Assembly (NCBI RefSeq): GCF_900100885.1
Contig: NZ_LT629692.1
Coordinates: 2,108,001 to 2,172,000 of the forward strand
Length of the DNA stretch: 64,000 bases
From: Microbacterium pygmaeum
GTDB lineage: Bacteria > Actinomycetota > Actinomycetes > Actinomycetales > Microbacteriaceae
Reading direction: 5' to 3'
Numbering within the stretch: position 1 is the first letter of the stretch; the number at the start of each line of letters is the position of its first letter. Under the pieces are notes generated by a model. It had not been told where the DNA came from, searched no databases, and saw only the letters and a program-made list of their open reading frames with translations. Below, in pieces: positions 49,754-58,617 of this stretch. The position numbers and the translations under genes are program-made.

Positions 49754-51127
49754 TCAGACCGGGCGGGGGTCCTCCGGCTCGGGTGGCGTGTCCTCGCCGG
49801 CGAGCAGCCGGGCGAGCGCGTCGTCCATCTCGTCGGGCGCCGGCTCTTCACCGCGGGCGCGGGCTTCGAGCCGAGCCACCAGCGCGGCGGGGTCGTCGAT
49901 GTCCTCGGCGGTGGGCATGAGGTCGGGGTAGTCCCACAGGGCATCGCGACCGGCGACGCCGACGGCATCCGTCACGGCCTGCCACATCGCGGCAGCCTCG
50001 CGCATGCGGCGCGGTCGCAGCTCCAGTCCCACGAGTGAGCTCAGTGCCTGCTCCGCCGGCCCGCCGACGGCACGCCGGCGTCGCACGACCTCGGCGACCC
50101 GGTCGGCGGAGGGGAGCCGTGAGGTCGCGGCCGCGGTCACGACATCCACCCATCCTTCGATGGTGGCGAGGAGGTTCTCGAGGCGGACGAGCGCAGCGTC
50201 CTGTGCCGCACTGCGCGTGGGCAGCAGCGCGCCGCTCTCCAGCGCACTGCGCAGCTCGTCCGGCTGCGACGGGTCGAAACGCGAGGCGAGCTCTTCGAGC
50301 GCTTCGGTGTCGACATGGATGCCGCGCGCGAAGTCCGTGATCTGCGAGAGCACGTGCAGCCGCAGCCAGCGGGCGTGCCGGAACAGCCGGGCGTGCGCCA
50401 GTTCGCGCGTCGCGATGTACAGCGCCAGCTGGTCGTGTGGGATCGCGAGATCGCGACCGAAGTCGGCGAAGTTCTGCGGGAGGATGACGGCCTCGCCGTC
50501 GGGCATCAGCGGGATGCCCACGTCGCCGCCGCTGACGACCTCCTTGGAGAGGTTTCCGACGACCTGACCGAGCTGGCTCGCGAACAGGGAGCCGCCGACG
50601 GTGCGCATCAAGCGTCCGGCGCCCTGCACCAGGCCCTGCATGTCCTCCGGCGCCTGCTCGCTCAAGGCGGCGGTGAGCGCGTCGGCGATGCTCGTCGCCA
50701 CGGGCTCGGCGAGCTCCTGCCAGACCGGCAGCGTCGCCTCCACCCACCCGCCGCGCGTCATCGTGCGCGGCACCGAGGCCAGGTCCGAGATCGTGGTGGC
50801 CTCGCTGAGCCAGAGGCTCGCGAGGGAGAAGGCCTGATCCAGATCGGTGCGCTGACCATCGGTGACCCCCAGGCCGTCCTGGTTGGCGATGTGCAGCGCC
50901 TGGCGCTGAGCGAGGTCCCATGAGATGCCCGTCTCGCCACCGGCCGCGAACGCGCCCTGCAGGTGCTGCATGACGGTCTGCATCATGGCGGGATCGATCC
51001 CCATTCCGCGCAGCTGGGCGAGCTGCTCCGGGTCCACCGAACCGCCCTCGCCGCCGAACAGCTGCCGGATCAGATCCTGGAACTGGTCCTCTGGGCTCTG
51101 CTCGTTCTCATCGTTCGAATCCACCAC
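49754..51127 (-). CDS. Zincin_2-family (PF10103-type) predicted metalloprotease
   Basis: This 457-residue actinobacterial protein was recognised by its glycine-rich core and by YIATRELAHARLFRHARWL (about residue 238-256). The motif keeps the glutamate and second histidine of a zincin helix but has Arg where the first histidine of HExxH would be, so zinc binding is uncertain. The N-terminus (LIRQLFGGEGGS) and C-terminus are acidic. GTG at 51127 or 51124 may start; GAGAGG lies upstream, and TAGCGT (51166-51171, minus strand) is a plausible -10. It is divergent from the PDZ-Lon gene. Confidence 0.8.
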   Translation of the reverse strand: MVDSNDENEQSPEDQFQDLIRQLFGGEGGSVDPEQLAQLRGMGIDPAMMQTVMQHLQGAFAAGGETGISWDLAQRQALHIANQDGLGVTDGQRTDLDQAFSLASLWLSEATTISDLASVPRTMTRGGWVEATLPVWQELAEPVATSIADALTAALSEQAPEDMQGLVQGAGRLMRTVGGSLFASQLGQVVGNLSKEVVSGGDVGIPLMPDGEAVILPQNFADFGRDLAIPHDQLALYIATRELAHARLFRHARWLRLHVLSQITDFARGIHVDTEALEELASRFDPSQPDELRSALESGALLPTRSAAQDAALVRLENLLATIEGWVDVVTAAATSRLPSADRVAEVVRRRRAVGGPAEQALSSLVGLELRPRRMREAAAMWQAVTDAVGVAGRDALWDYPDLMPTAEDIDDPAALVARLEARARGEEPAPDEMDDALARLLAGEDTPPEPEDPRPV

Positions 51128-51165
51128 TTCAGGCGCCTCTCAGCCGGGTCATGACCTCGCCATCT

Positions 51166-51171
51166 ACGCTA
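51166..51171 (-). promoter_or_regulatory. Probable -10 of the zincin gene, overlapping an opposite hexamer
   Basis: TAGCGT on the minus strand gives a leader of about 30 bases with GAGAGG. On the plus strand the same bases contain TACGCT (51165-51170), a candidate -10 for the PDZ-Lon gene, so two opposite -10 elements overlap. Confidence 0.4.
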
Positions 51172-51254
51172 GTCGCACGGATCATCGCACCACCCGGCAC
51201 GGACCCTTTCCCTGTACGCCGGTCGCGAACGACCAGGCACAGAAAGGTCCACCC

Positions 51255-52385
51255 GTGGCGCTGTTCGACCAGAACGTCACCATCACGCCTGCCCAGCCGC
51301 GACGGCAGCGCTCGCGCGGCATGACGGCGGGCATCATCGCGCTGGCTGTCGCCCTCGTCGTTCTGCTGGTGATCACCTTCCTGCCGACCTCGTACGTGAT
51401 CCAGCGACCCGGCCCGGTCTACAACACCCTCGGCACCGCGGCCTCCGCAGACGGCACCGAGACACCGCTCATCTCGATCGAAGGCGCCGAGACGTACCCG
51501 ACCGAAGGGGCGCTGGACCTGCTGACGGTCCAGGTCGTCGGCAACCGCGAACGCACGCCGTCCTGGTTCGAGCTCGCCGTCGCCTGGTTCGACCCGAGCC
51601 GGGCCGTCCTGCCGATCGACTCCGTCTTCCCGAAGGATCAGACCACCGAGCAGCGCAACGAGGAGAGCGCGGCGATGATGGTCGACTCGCAGCACGAGGC
51701 GACCGCCGCTGCACTGAGCGAACTCGGCTACGACGTCGGCGCGCAGCTCTCGGTCTACTCGGTGATCGCGGATGCGGCGGCCGACGGCGTCCTGCAGGAG
51801 GGAGACATCATCCTGGAGGCGGATGCCGAGCCGGTCGCCGATGTCACCGACCTGCGCGCGATCATCAACGACGGGAACGGCGCGCCGGTGGAGCTGCTCA
51901 TCGAGCGCAACGGCCAGCAGCAGTCGGTGGAGATCACCCCGACGCAGGCGACCGCCGACAACGGCGACACCTCGTGGGTGATCGGGGTCAACCTGACGAC
52001 CGACTACGACTTCCCGATCGACGTGACCATCCAGCTGAACAACGTCGGCGGACCCAGCGCCGGGATGATGTTCGCGCTGGGGATCATCGACACGCTCACC
52101 CCCGGCGAGCTCAACGGCGGTCAGAACGTCGCCGGCACCGGGACGATCACCGCAGACGGCACGGTCGGTCCGATCGGCGGGATCCGCCAGAAGCTGTACG
52201 GCGCGAAGGATGCCGGTGCCGATTGGTTCCTGGCTCCTTCGAGCAACTGCGACGAGGTCGTGGGGCACGTCCCGGACGGCCTCCGGGTCTTCTCCGTGAG
52301 CACCCTCGAGGACTCGCTCGCCGTGCTCGACGCGATCAGCAGCGACGGCGACCTCGATGCCCTGCCGACCTGCACTGCGGGCTGA
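51255..52385 (+). CDS. Membrane-anchored PDZ-Lon (S16) protease, YlbL-like
   Basis: This 376-residue protein has one N-terminal membrane span (about 25-46), then an extracytoplasmic part with a PDZ domain (about 165-240: VLQEGDIILEADAEPVADVTDL) and a Lon-type proteolytic domain. The catalytic dyad is Ser in GGPSAGMMFALG and Lys in GGIRQKLYGAKDAGADWFL. It lacks the ATPase of true Lon. The GTG at 51255 has AGAAAGG 7 bases upstream. Substrates are unknown. The neighbour UPF0182 membrane protein lies about 100 bases downstream in the same direction. Confidence 0.92.
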   Translation: MALFDQNVTITPAQPRRQRSRGMTAGIIALAVALVVLLVITFLPTSYVIQRPGPVYNTLGTAASADGTETPLISIEGAETYPTEGALDLLTVQVVGNRERTPSWFELAVAWFDPSRAVLPIDSVFPKDQTTEQRNEESAAMMVDSQHEATAAALSELGYDVGAQLSVYSVIADAAADGVLQEGDIILEADAEPVADVTDLRAIINDGNGAPVELLIERNGQQQSVEITPTQATADNGDTSWVIGVNLTTDYDFPIDVTIQLNNVGGPSAGMMFALGIIDTLTPGELNGGQNVAGTGTITADGTVGPIGGIRQKLYGAKDAGADWFLAPSSNCDEVVGHVPDGLRVFSVSTLEDSLAVLDAISSDGDLDALPTCTAG

Positions 52386-52474
52386 CCCGGCCGAAGTATC
52401 ACGAGACGGTCGCGTTCAGCCGGGAGTTCGCCGAGGGCGATGACGCCGCAGACGTCCGGGCGGACCTGCGCGCC

Positions 52475-52480
52475 TAGGAT
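52475..52480 (+). promoter_or_regulatory. -10 hexamer for leaderless UPF0182 gene
   Basis: TAGGAT ends 6 bases before the GTG at 52487. Confidence 0.55.
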
Positions 52481-52486
52481 TGAACG

Positions 52487-55393
52487 GTGACCACGACCTC
52501 AGCGCCGACCCCGGCCACAACCCCCTCCCGCTCGCGCCGCATCATCGCGATATCGCTCGCGATCCTCGCCGCACTCGTGGTGGCGTTCTTCGTCTTCGCG
52601 AACCTGTACGCCGACTGGCGGTGGTACGAGCAGCTGGGCTTCCAGTCGGTGCTGCTGACGCAGTGGATCGCCCGGGTCGTGATGTTCCTCGTCGGATTCG
52701 TCGGGATGGCCGTGCCGGTCTGGCTCGCGATCCAGCTCGCGTACCGGCTCCGCCCGGTCTATGCGCGGCTGAGCTCGCAGCTGGACCGCTACCAGGAGGT
52801 CGTCGAGCCCCTCCGCCGTCTCGCCATGTGGGGCATCCCGATCTTCTTCGGCTTCTTCTCAGGCTTCGCGGCGTCGGCCCAGTGGGAGACCACCTGGCTG
52901 TGGTTCAACGGTGTGGCCACGACGCAGACCGACCCGCAGTTCAACCTGGACACCGGCTTCTATCTGTTCGCGATGCCGTTCTACTCTGCGCTCCTCGGAT
53001 TCATCTCGGCTGTGCTCCTGGTGTGCCTGCTGGTGACGGCCGTCGTCGCCTACCTCTACGGCTCGGTCCGCATCGGTCAGCGGGAGTTGCGCATCTCCAA
53101 GGCGGCGCGCATCCAGCTCGCGGTCCTGGCCGGTCTGTACCTCCTGGTCCAGGGGGCCAGCCTGTGGCTGGACCGCTACAAGACGCTGGTAGAGCCGGGC
53201 AACCGCATCACCGGGCCGGGCTACACCGGCGTGAACGCCGTGATCCCCGGGATGACGATCCTCGCGGTCGTCGCGATCATCGTCGCGATCCTGTTCTTCG
53301 TCACGGCCATCATCGGCCGCTGGCGATACCCGCTGATCGCCACGGCGCTGCTGATCGTCTCGTCGCTGGTCGTCGGCGTCGGCTACCCCTGGGTCGTCAA
53401 CCAGTTCCAGGTGCGCCCGAACGAGCTCAGCCTGGAGCGCGAGTACTTCCAGCGCGGCATCGACATGACCCAGGCCGCCTATGGGATCGACGGCCTCGAG
53501 AAGACCGACTTCCAGGCGACCACCGACGCCGAGGCGGGCGCGCTCCGCGCGGATGCGGCCACGACCGCGCAGATCCGCATCATGGACCCCGCCATCATCA
53601 GCCCCACCGTGCGTCAGCTCGAGCAGTTCCGCGGGTTCTACCAGTTCGCCGACCCGCTCGATGTCGACCGGTACGAGATCGACGGCACCTCCCAGGACAC
53701 CGTCGTCTCGGTGCGCGAGCTGGACATGGAGCAGCTCGGCGCCGCAGCATCCTGGCAGAACACCACCCTGGTCTACACTCACGGCTACGGCATGGTCGCG
53801 GCCAAGGGCAACGACCGCACGTCCGACGGCGACCCGGTGTTCCTCGAACGCGGCATCCCCGCCGCCGGCTTCCTCTCCGATCAGGAGAACTTCGAGCCCC
53901 GCGTCTACTTCGGCGAGTACTCGCCGACCTACTCGATCGTCGGCGCACCCGAGGGCACCGATCCCGTCGAGCTGGACTACCCTTCAGGAGCCGACGGCGC
54001 GAGTGAGACGAAGACGACGTTCACCGGCGACGGCGGGCCGAGCATCGGCAGCGTCTTCGACCGCCTGATCTACGCCCTGAAGTTCCAGTCTGAGCAGATC
54101 CTGTTCTCCGACAACGTGAACGAGGACTCGCAGATCCTGTACGACCGCAGCCCGGTCGACCGCGTGCAGAAGGCGGCGCCGTACCTGACCCTGGACAGCG
54201 ACCCGTACCCGAGTGTGGTGGACGGCCGCATCGTCTGGATCATCGACGGCTATACGCTCAGCGCCAACTACCCGTACTCGACGACGGTGAGCCTGCAGCA
54301 GGCGATCTCGGACTCGAACGCGACGGCGCAGCGCTTCGCGCTGGACAACATCAACTACATCCGCAACTCGGTCAAGGCCACTGTCGACGCCTACGACGGC
54401 TCGGTCACCCTGTACGCGTGGGACGACGAGGATCCGATCCTCAAGTCGTGGCAGAACGTCTACCCCTCGACGGTCAAGCCGATCAGCGAGATGTCGGGAG
54501 AGCTCATGAGCCACGTGCGCTACCCGACCGACCTGTTCAAGGTGCAGCGCTATGCGCTCGGCGTGTACCACGTCGACGACGCGGGCTCCTTCTACCAGCG
54601 GGACAACGCCTGGCAGACGCCGAACGACCCGCAGCTGGAGACCCAGCTGCAGCCCCCGTACTACCTGACGATGCAGATGCCCGGGCAAGAGGCGCCGAGC
54701 TACTCGATGTTCACGAGCTTCATCCCCGCGGCCGAGGGCACGGCGTCGCGGAACGTCCTGATGGGCTACCTCGCGGTGGACTCCAATGCGGGCAGTGAGG
54801 CGGGAGTGAAGTCCGACGACTACGGCAAGCTGCGGATGCTGGAGGTCGACTCCGATACGACGATCCCCGGTCCCGGGCAGGTGCAGAACACCTTCAACTC
54901 GGACCCGATCATCTCGTCGCAGATCAACCTGCTGAAACAGGGGCAGTCCGAGGTGCTCAACGGCAATCTGCTGACGCTGCCGGTCGGCGGTGGCCTGCTC
55001 TACGTGCAGCCGGTGTTCGTGCAGGCATCCAGCGGTACACAGCTCCCGCAGCTGCAGAAGGTGCTGGTCGCCTTCGGCAACGAGGTCGCGTTCGAGAACA
55101 CGCTGAGCGAGGCACTGGATGCGCTGTTCGGCGGCGATTCGGGTGCGGATGCCGGTGACGGCGACGTGACCCCGACACCGGAGCCCACCCCCGGCGAGAC
55201 GCCCTCACCGGAGCCGACGGATCCCGGCACCGCCCCCTCCACCGAGTATCAGGCGGCCCTGGATGCTGCCGGCCAGGCACTGATCGACAAGCAGACCGCG
55301 CTGCAGGCGGGCGACCTGACCGCCTTCGCGGCGGCGGATGCCCGGCTGACCGCGGCCATCCAGCAGCTGATCGCCCTCGGGGAGCAGCAGTAG
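52487..55393 (+). CDS. UPF0182 (DUF1648-free) large membrane protein
   Basis: This 968-residue protein has seven membrane spans within the first 310 residues, then a very large extracytoplasmic region up to about residue 880 and an acidic Pro/Glu/Thr tail. The segment WRWYEQLGFQSVLLTQWIAR near the N-terminus is typical of UPF0182, one of the largest conserved actinobacterial membrane proteins (Rv3193c-like, recalled). No enzyme motif is recognisable. The neighbouring PDZ-Lon protease may act on the same extracytoplasmic face. A terminator hairpin follows. Confidence 0.92.
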   Translation: MTTTSAPTPATTPSRSRRIIAISLAILAALVVAFFVFANLYADWRWYEQLGFQSVLLTQWIARVVMFLVGFVGMAVPVWLAIQLAYRLRPVYARLSSQLDRYQEVVEPLRRLAMWGIPIFFGFFSGFAASAQWETTWLWFNGVATTQTDPQFNLDTGFYLFAMPFYSALLGFISAVLLVCLLVTAVVAYLYGSVRIGQRELRISKAARIQLAVLAGLYLLVQGASLWLDRYKTLVEPGNRITGPGYTGVNAVIPGMTILAVVAIIVAILFFVTAIIGRWRYPLIATALLIVSSLVVGVGYPWVVNQFQVRPNELSLEREYFQRGIDMTQAAYGIDGLEKTDFQATTDAEAGALRADAATTAQIRIMDPAIISPTVRQLEQFRGFYQFADPLDVDRYEIDGTSQDTVVSVRELDMEQLGAAASWQNTTLVYTHGYGMVAAKGNDRTSDGDPVFLERGIPAAGFLSDQENFEPRVYFGEYSPTYSIVGAPEGTDPVELDYPSGADGASETKTTFTGDGGPSIGSVFDRLIYALKFQSEQILFSDNVNEDSQILYDRSPVDRVQKAAPYLTLDSDPYPSVVDGRIVWIIDGYTLSANYPYSTTVSLQQAISDSNATAQRFALDNINYIRNSVKATVDAYDGSVTLYAWDDEDPILKSWQNVYPSTVKPISEMSGELMSHVRYPTDLFKVQRYALGVYHVDDAGSFYQRDNAWQTPNDPQLETQLQPPYYLTMQMPGQEAPSYSMFTSFIPAAEGTASRNVLMGYLAVDSNAGSEAGVKSDDYGKLRMLEVDSDTTIPGPGQVQNTFNSDPIISSQINLLKQGQSEVLNGNLLTLPVGGGLLYVQPVFVQASSGTQLPQLQKVLVAFGNEVAFENTLSEALDALFGGDSGADAGDGDVTPTPEPTPGETPSPEPTDPGTAPSTEYQAALDAAGQALIDKQTALQAGDLTAFAAADARLTAAIQQLIALGEQQ

Positions 55394-55402
55394 CACCGAT
55401 CC

Positions 55403-55436
55403 CGGAACGCCCGTCACTGCGGTGGCGGGCGTTCCG
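55403..55436. terminator. Terminator between UPF0182 and carotenoid operon
   Basis: CGGAACGCCCG (55403-55413) and CGGGCGTTCCG (55426-55436) form a perfect stem that extends inward by four more pairs (one wobble) to a TGCG loop. It lies between convergent transcripts. Confidence 0.8.
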
Positions 55437-55438
55437 CG

Positions 55439-56332
55439 TCAGGTGGTGAGGAACCAGAACCAGATCAGCAGCAGGGTGACCGCGAACCCGGCGATCTGGT
55501 TGATCCAGAGGAACCGTCGCCAGCCGGCCGTGGCCGTCTCAGCAGTGTCGTCGGTGACGTTGCGGAACGGCCAGACAGCGGCCAGGTAGGGCAGGCACAC
55601 GAGGGCCGCCAGCGGGCCGGGCCACGCTGTCGCGAGCATCACGAGGCCGGCGGCGGCGTAGCAGGCGAGCGCGAACCAGACGGTCCAGCGCGCACCCCGT
55701 GCCGTCGCGATCGACGAGATGCCCGCCTCGCGATCGGCGACGACGTCCTGGACGGCGCCGAAGGCGTGCGATGCGACCCCCCACAGCGCGAAGGCGACGA
55801 GGATGAGGACGAGCTGCCAGGTCCAGGCCGCACCCGCCAGCACGAGGCCGTAGACGGCGGGGGAGAAGAAGTGGATGCTGCTGGTCACCGAGTCCGCGAA
55901 CGGCCGCTCCTTGAGCCGAAGCGGCGGCGCGCTGTAGAACACCACGAAGAACAGGCTCACCGCCAGGACGAGCCAGGACGCCGGTGATCCCACGATGACC
56001 AGGTACGCCACGAACGGCAAGCAGGCGATCGCCGCGGCCCACAGCGTGACGGGGTGCATGCGCCGGTCCAGCACGGCGCCGTGCGCGCCGCCCTTGCGCG
56101 GGTTGCGCAGGTCCGACTCGTAGTCGAAGACGTCGTTGATGCCGTACATCGCGAGGTTGTACGGGATCAGGAAGAACACCGTGCCGATCACGAGCGCGGG
56201 ATCGATCGCACGCGTCGTGAGGAGGTAGGCCGCCGCGAACGGGTAGGCGGTGTTGACCCAGCTCACCGGCCGCGACGCGACGAAGAGCTCTCGAAGGACA
56301 AATGCCGGGCGCAGCGCCGCCGAACCGTTCAC
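55439..56332 (-). CDS. crtEb: UbiA-family lycopene elongase CrtEb
   Basis: This 297-residue membrane prenyltransferase is expected to add C5 units from DMAPP to both ends of lycopene, giving flavuxanthin-type C50 carotenoids. Both aspartate-rich motifs are present: NDVFDYESD (about 66-74) and DVVADREAG (about 199-207). Eight or nine membrane spans are predicted. It is the last gene of the idi-crt operon, with its GTG overlapping the crtYf stop (GTGA). The C50 assignment comes from its pairing with two short cyclase subunits. Confidence 0.92.
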   Translation of the reverse strand: MNGSAALRPAFVLRELFVASRPVSWVNTAYPFAAAYLLTTRAIDPALVIGTVFFLIPYNLAMYGINDVFDYESDLRNPRKGGAHGAVLDRRMHPVTLWAAAIACLPFVAYLVIVGSPASWLVLAVSLFFVVFYSAPPLRLKERPFADSVTSSIHFFSPAVYGLVLAGAAWTWQLVLILVAFALWGVASHAFGAVQDVVADREAGISSIATARGARWTVWFALACYAAAGLVMLATAWPGPLAALVCLPYLAAVWPFRNVTDDTAETATAGWRRFLWINQIAGFAVTLLLIWFWFLTT

Positions 56333-56664
56333 GAGGCAACCCCGCCGACTGATGCCCGCCGCGCCCGGGACCGCGCCGGCAGCAGGGTGAACACCGCGGG
56401 GACGAGGAAGGCGGCGCAGAGCGGATACGAGAAGTCCTCGATCGGGGCCAGACCGATGCGGATCCCGCTCAGATGCTCGGTGGGATAGGTGAACAGGCCC
56501 GCCGCGATCATCACGTTGTCGAAGATCGCGGTCAGGAGCATCAGCGCCACCGCCGCGACTGCCGAGGCGGCCATGCGACGACCGAATCGCGGGCGGCGCA
56601 GCGTGGCCAGCGTGACCAGAGCCGTCGCCAGGACGAACGGCAGGACGATGACCGCGTACGTCAT
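56329..56664 (-). CDS. crtYf: C50 carotenoid cyclase subunit CrtYf
   Basis: This 111-residue membrane protein has three to four spans and is one half of a heterodimeric CrtYcd-type carotenoid cyclase. PIEDFSYPLCAAFLVP (about 75-90) is the conserved acidic motif of this family. Sequence alone does not tell epsilon from beta or gamma ring formation, so decaprenoxanthin, C.p.450 and sarcinaxanthin types remain open. Starts and stops overlap both neighbours by 4 bases. Confidence 0.87.
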   Translation of the reverse strand: MTYAVIVLPFVLATALVTLATLRRPRFGRRMAASAVAAVALMLLTAIFDNVMIAAGLFTYPTEHLSGIRIGLAPIEDFSYPLCAAFLVPAVFTLLPARSRARRASVGGVAS

Positions 56665-56990
56665 CGCTGCTCGGTCCGCCCGCTCGGCAGGACGCGTCGC
56701 GCTGCCGCCCAGACGACGAGTCCGATGTAGCACAGGAACGCGAGGAAGAACGGCTCCTCGAGGGGCATCTGCGGCGCCACGTCGATTCCGAGCAGGAACG
56801 GGCCGTCGCCCTTCACGAACACGCCCGTCGCGATGCCGACCGCGTCCCAGATCAGGAAGAACACGGTGCCGATCCCGACCGCGATGGCCGTCCGCGCGGG
56901 CGCCGCCCACATCGCGAGCCGGAAGCGTGCATCCAGAGCGGCGATGCCCGCTCCCGAGAGCAGGATCGCCAGCAGGTAGAGACCGCCCAC
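56661..56990 (-). CDS. crtYe: C50 carotenoid cyclase subunit CrtYe
   Basis: This 109-residue membrane protein has three spans and forms the other half of the heterodimeric cyclase. It shares the pattern WDAVGIATGVFVKGDGPFLLG and the acidic motif PQMPLEEPFFLAF, parallel to the PIEDFSYP motif of CrtYf, so the two look like diverged copies. The GTG start lies one base after the crtI stop, and the stop overlaps the crtYf start. Confidence 0.87.
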   Translation of the reverse strand: MGGLYLLAILLSGAGIAALDARFRLAMWAAPARTAIAVGIGTVFFLIWDAVGIATGVFVKGDGPFLLGIDVAPQMPLEEPFFLAFLCYIGLVVWAAARRVLPSGRTEQR

Positions 56991-56991
56991 C

Positions 56992-58617
56992 TCACACCCT
57001 CGCCGGTTCGGGGAGGGGTCCGGGCGTCCGATCGCCCCGCAGACGCTTCAGGACCAGTTCCGCCGAGATGAGGCACATCGGCAGTCCGATGCCGGGGAGT
57101 GCGGAACCGCCGGCATAGGAGAGGCCACGCACCTTCCGTGAGGCGTTGCGCGGCCGGAACATCGCGCTCTGGCCCAGCGTGTGGGCCAGTCCCAGCGCGT
57201 TGCCGCGCCAGGAGTGGAGGTCATCGACGAAGTCGCCCGGCGCGATCGTGCGCCGGACCACGATGCGCTCGGCGAGGTCGGGGATGCCGCACCAGTCGGC
57301 GATCTGTGCGATCACCCGATCGGCTGCCGCCTCCACCCGCGGGTCACCGTCGCCGTCGACGCCGCCGTGCCCGATGCTCGGATCGGCCGGCACCGGCACG
57401 AGCACGAACAGGTTCTCGCTGCCGGTCGGGGCCACTGCGCCGTCCGTCGCGGACGGTTTGCACACGTACAGCGACGCGGGATCGGGGATCCGGGTGGGCG
57501 ACTGGAAGATGTCCTCGAAGTTCTCCCGCCACTGCTCGGTGAACAGGAGCGTGTGGTGCGCGAGCTGGGGCAGTGCGCCGTCCACGCCGAGCAGGATCAG
57601 CAGTGCCCCTGGGCTGGGAGTGCGCTTGTCCCACCACTTCTGCGGGTAGGTCTGCAGCTTCGGCGGCAGGAGCGCCGTCTCGGTGTGGTGCAGGTCGGCG
57701 GTCGAGACGACGAGGTCTGCGTCGATTCGCAGGCCATCGGTCAGCCGCACGCCGGTGGCGGTCGCCGCGGCCCGGCCCGGGCCTGCGGCATCCGTCGTGG
57801 TGATCTCGGCCACCTCGCACCCGGTCTCCACGCTCGCGCCGAAGCGCAGCGCCTGCCGCTCCACCGCACGGATCACCTCGGTCAGCCCGCCCCGCGGGTA
57901 GAGCACGCCCTCATCGAGGTCGAGGTGACTCATCAGGTGGTACAGGCTCGGCACGCCGTACGGGGAGCCGCCGAGGAACACCGCGGGATAGCCGAGGATC
58001 TGGCGCAGGCGCGGGTCGGTGAATCGTCGTTCGACGTGGCTGGCCAGCGACCTGGTCAGCAGCGGCGCGAGCGTCCCGGCACGGCGCAGCAGAGCGGGAT
58101 CCCGCAGGCCGGCGGTCGTCTCGTAGGTGTCGTACAGGAATCGGTTCACGGAGAGGTCGTAGGCATCGGCAGCCGAGTCGAGATAGGCATCCAGCAGCGC
58201 CCCGGCACCGGGTTCGATGCGCTCGAACAGCTCCGTCGCAGCCGCCCGGCCGGAGGTCACATCCGTGGGTGGGAACGGATCGCTCTGCCGGGGCTGGCTG
58301 TAGACGCGGTAGGCGGGATCGAGGGGGATGAGGTCCAGCTCCTCCGCGGCACTCGTGCCCAGCAGATGGAAGAAGTGGTCGAAGACCTCGGGCATGAGGT
58401 ACCAGCTGGGGCCGGTGTCGAAGCGGAAGCCACCGTGCTCCCAGGTGCCGGCGCGTCCGCCGACCACCTCGCGTGCCTCGAGGATCCGCACGCTCCACCC
58501 CTCTGCGGCCAGCAGCGCTCCGGTGGCCAGTCCCGCGATGCCGGCGCCGATGACGACTGCCGAACCCTTCTCCGGTCCCGATCGCGCGTGTCCCGAAGCG
58601 TCGTGGGCAGTGCTCAT
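56992..58617 (-). CDS. crtI: Phytoene desaturase CrtI
   Basis: This 541-residue FAD enzyme converts phytoene to lycopene in four desaturations. The N-terminal dinucleotide fold reads VVIGAGIAGLATGALLAAEG, followed by EAREVVGGRAGTWE; the C-terminal CrtI signature is GLSYAGGSALPGIGLPMCLIS. The ATG at 58617 with GGAGGA 7 bases upstream is chosen rather than an in-frame GTG at 58650. It overlaps the crtB stop (ATGA). Confidence 0.95.
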   Translation of the reverse strand: MSTAHDASGHARSGPEKGSAVVIGAGIAGLATGALLAAEGWSVRILEAREVVGGRAGTWEHGGFRFDTGPSWYLMPEVFDHFFHLLGTSAAEELDLIPLDPAYRVYSQPRQSDPFPPTDVTSGRAAATELFERIEPGAGALLDAYLDSAADAYDLSVNRFLYDTYETTAGLRDPALLRRAGTLAPLLTRSLASHVERRFTDPRLRQILGYPAVFLGGSPYGVPSLYHLMSHLDLDEGVLYPRGGLTEVIRAVERQALRFGASVETGCEVAEITTTDAAGPGRAAATATGVRLTDGLRIDADLVVSTADLHHTETALLPPKLQTYPQKWWDKRTPSPGALLILLGVDGALPQLAHHTLLFTEQWRENFEDIFQSPTRIPDPASLYVCKPSATDGAVAPTGSENLFVLVPVPADPSIGHGGVDGDGDPRVEAAADRVIAQIADWCGIPDLAERIVVRRTIAPGDFVDDLHSWRGNALGLAHTLGQSAMFRPRNASRKVRGLSYAGGSALPGIGLPMCLISAELVLKRLRGDRTPGPLPEPARV

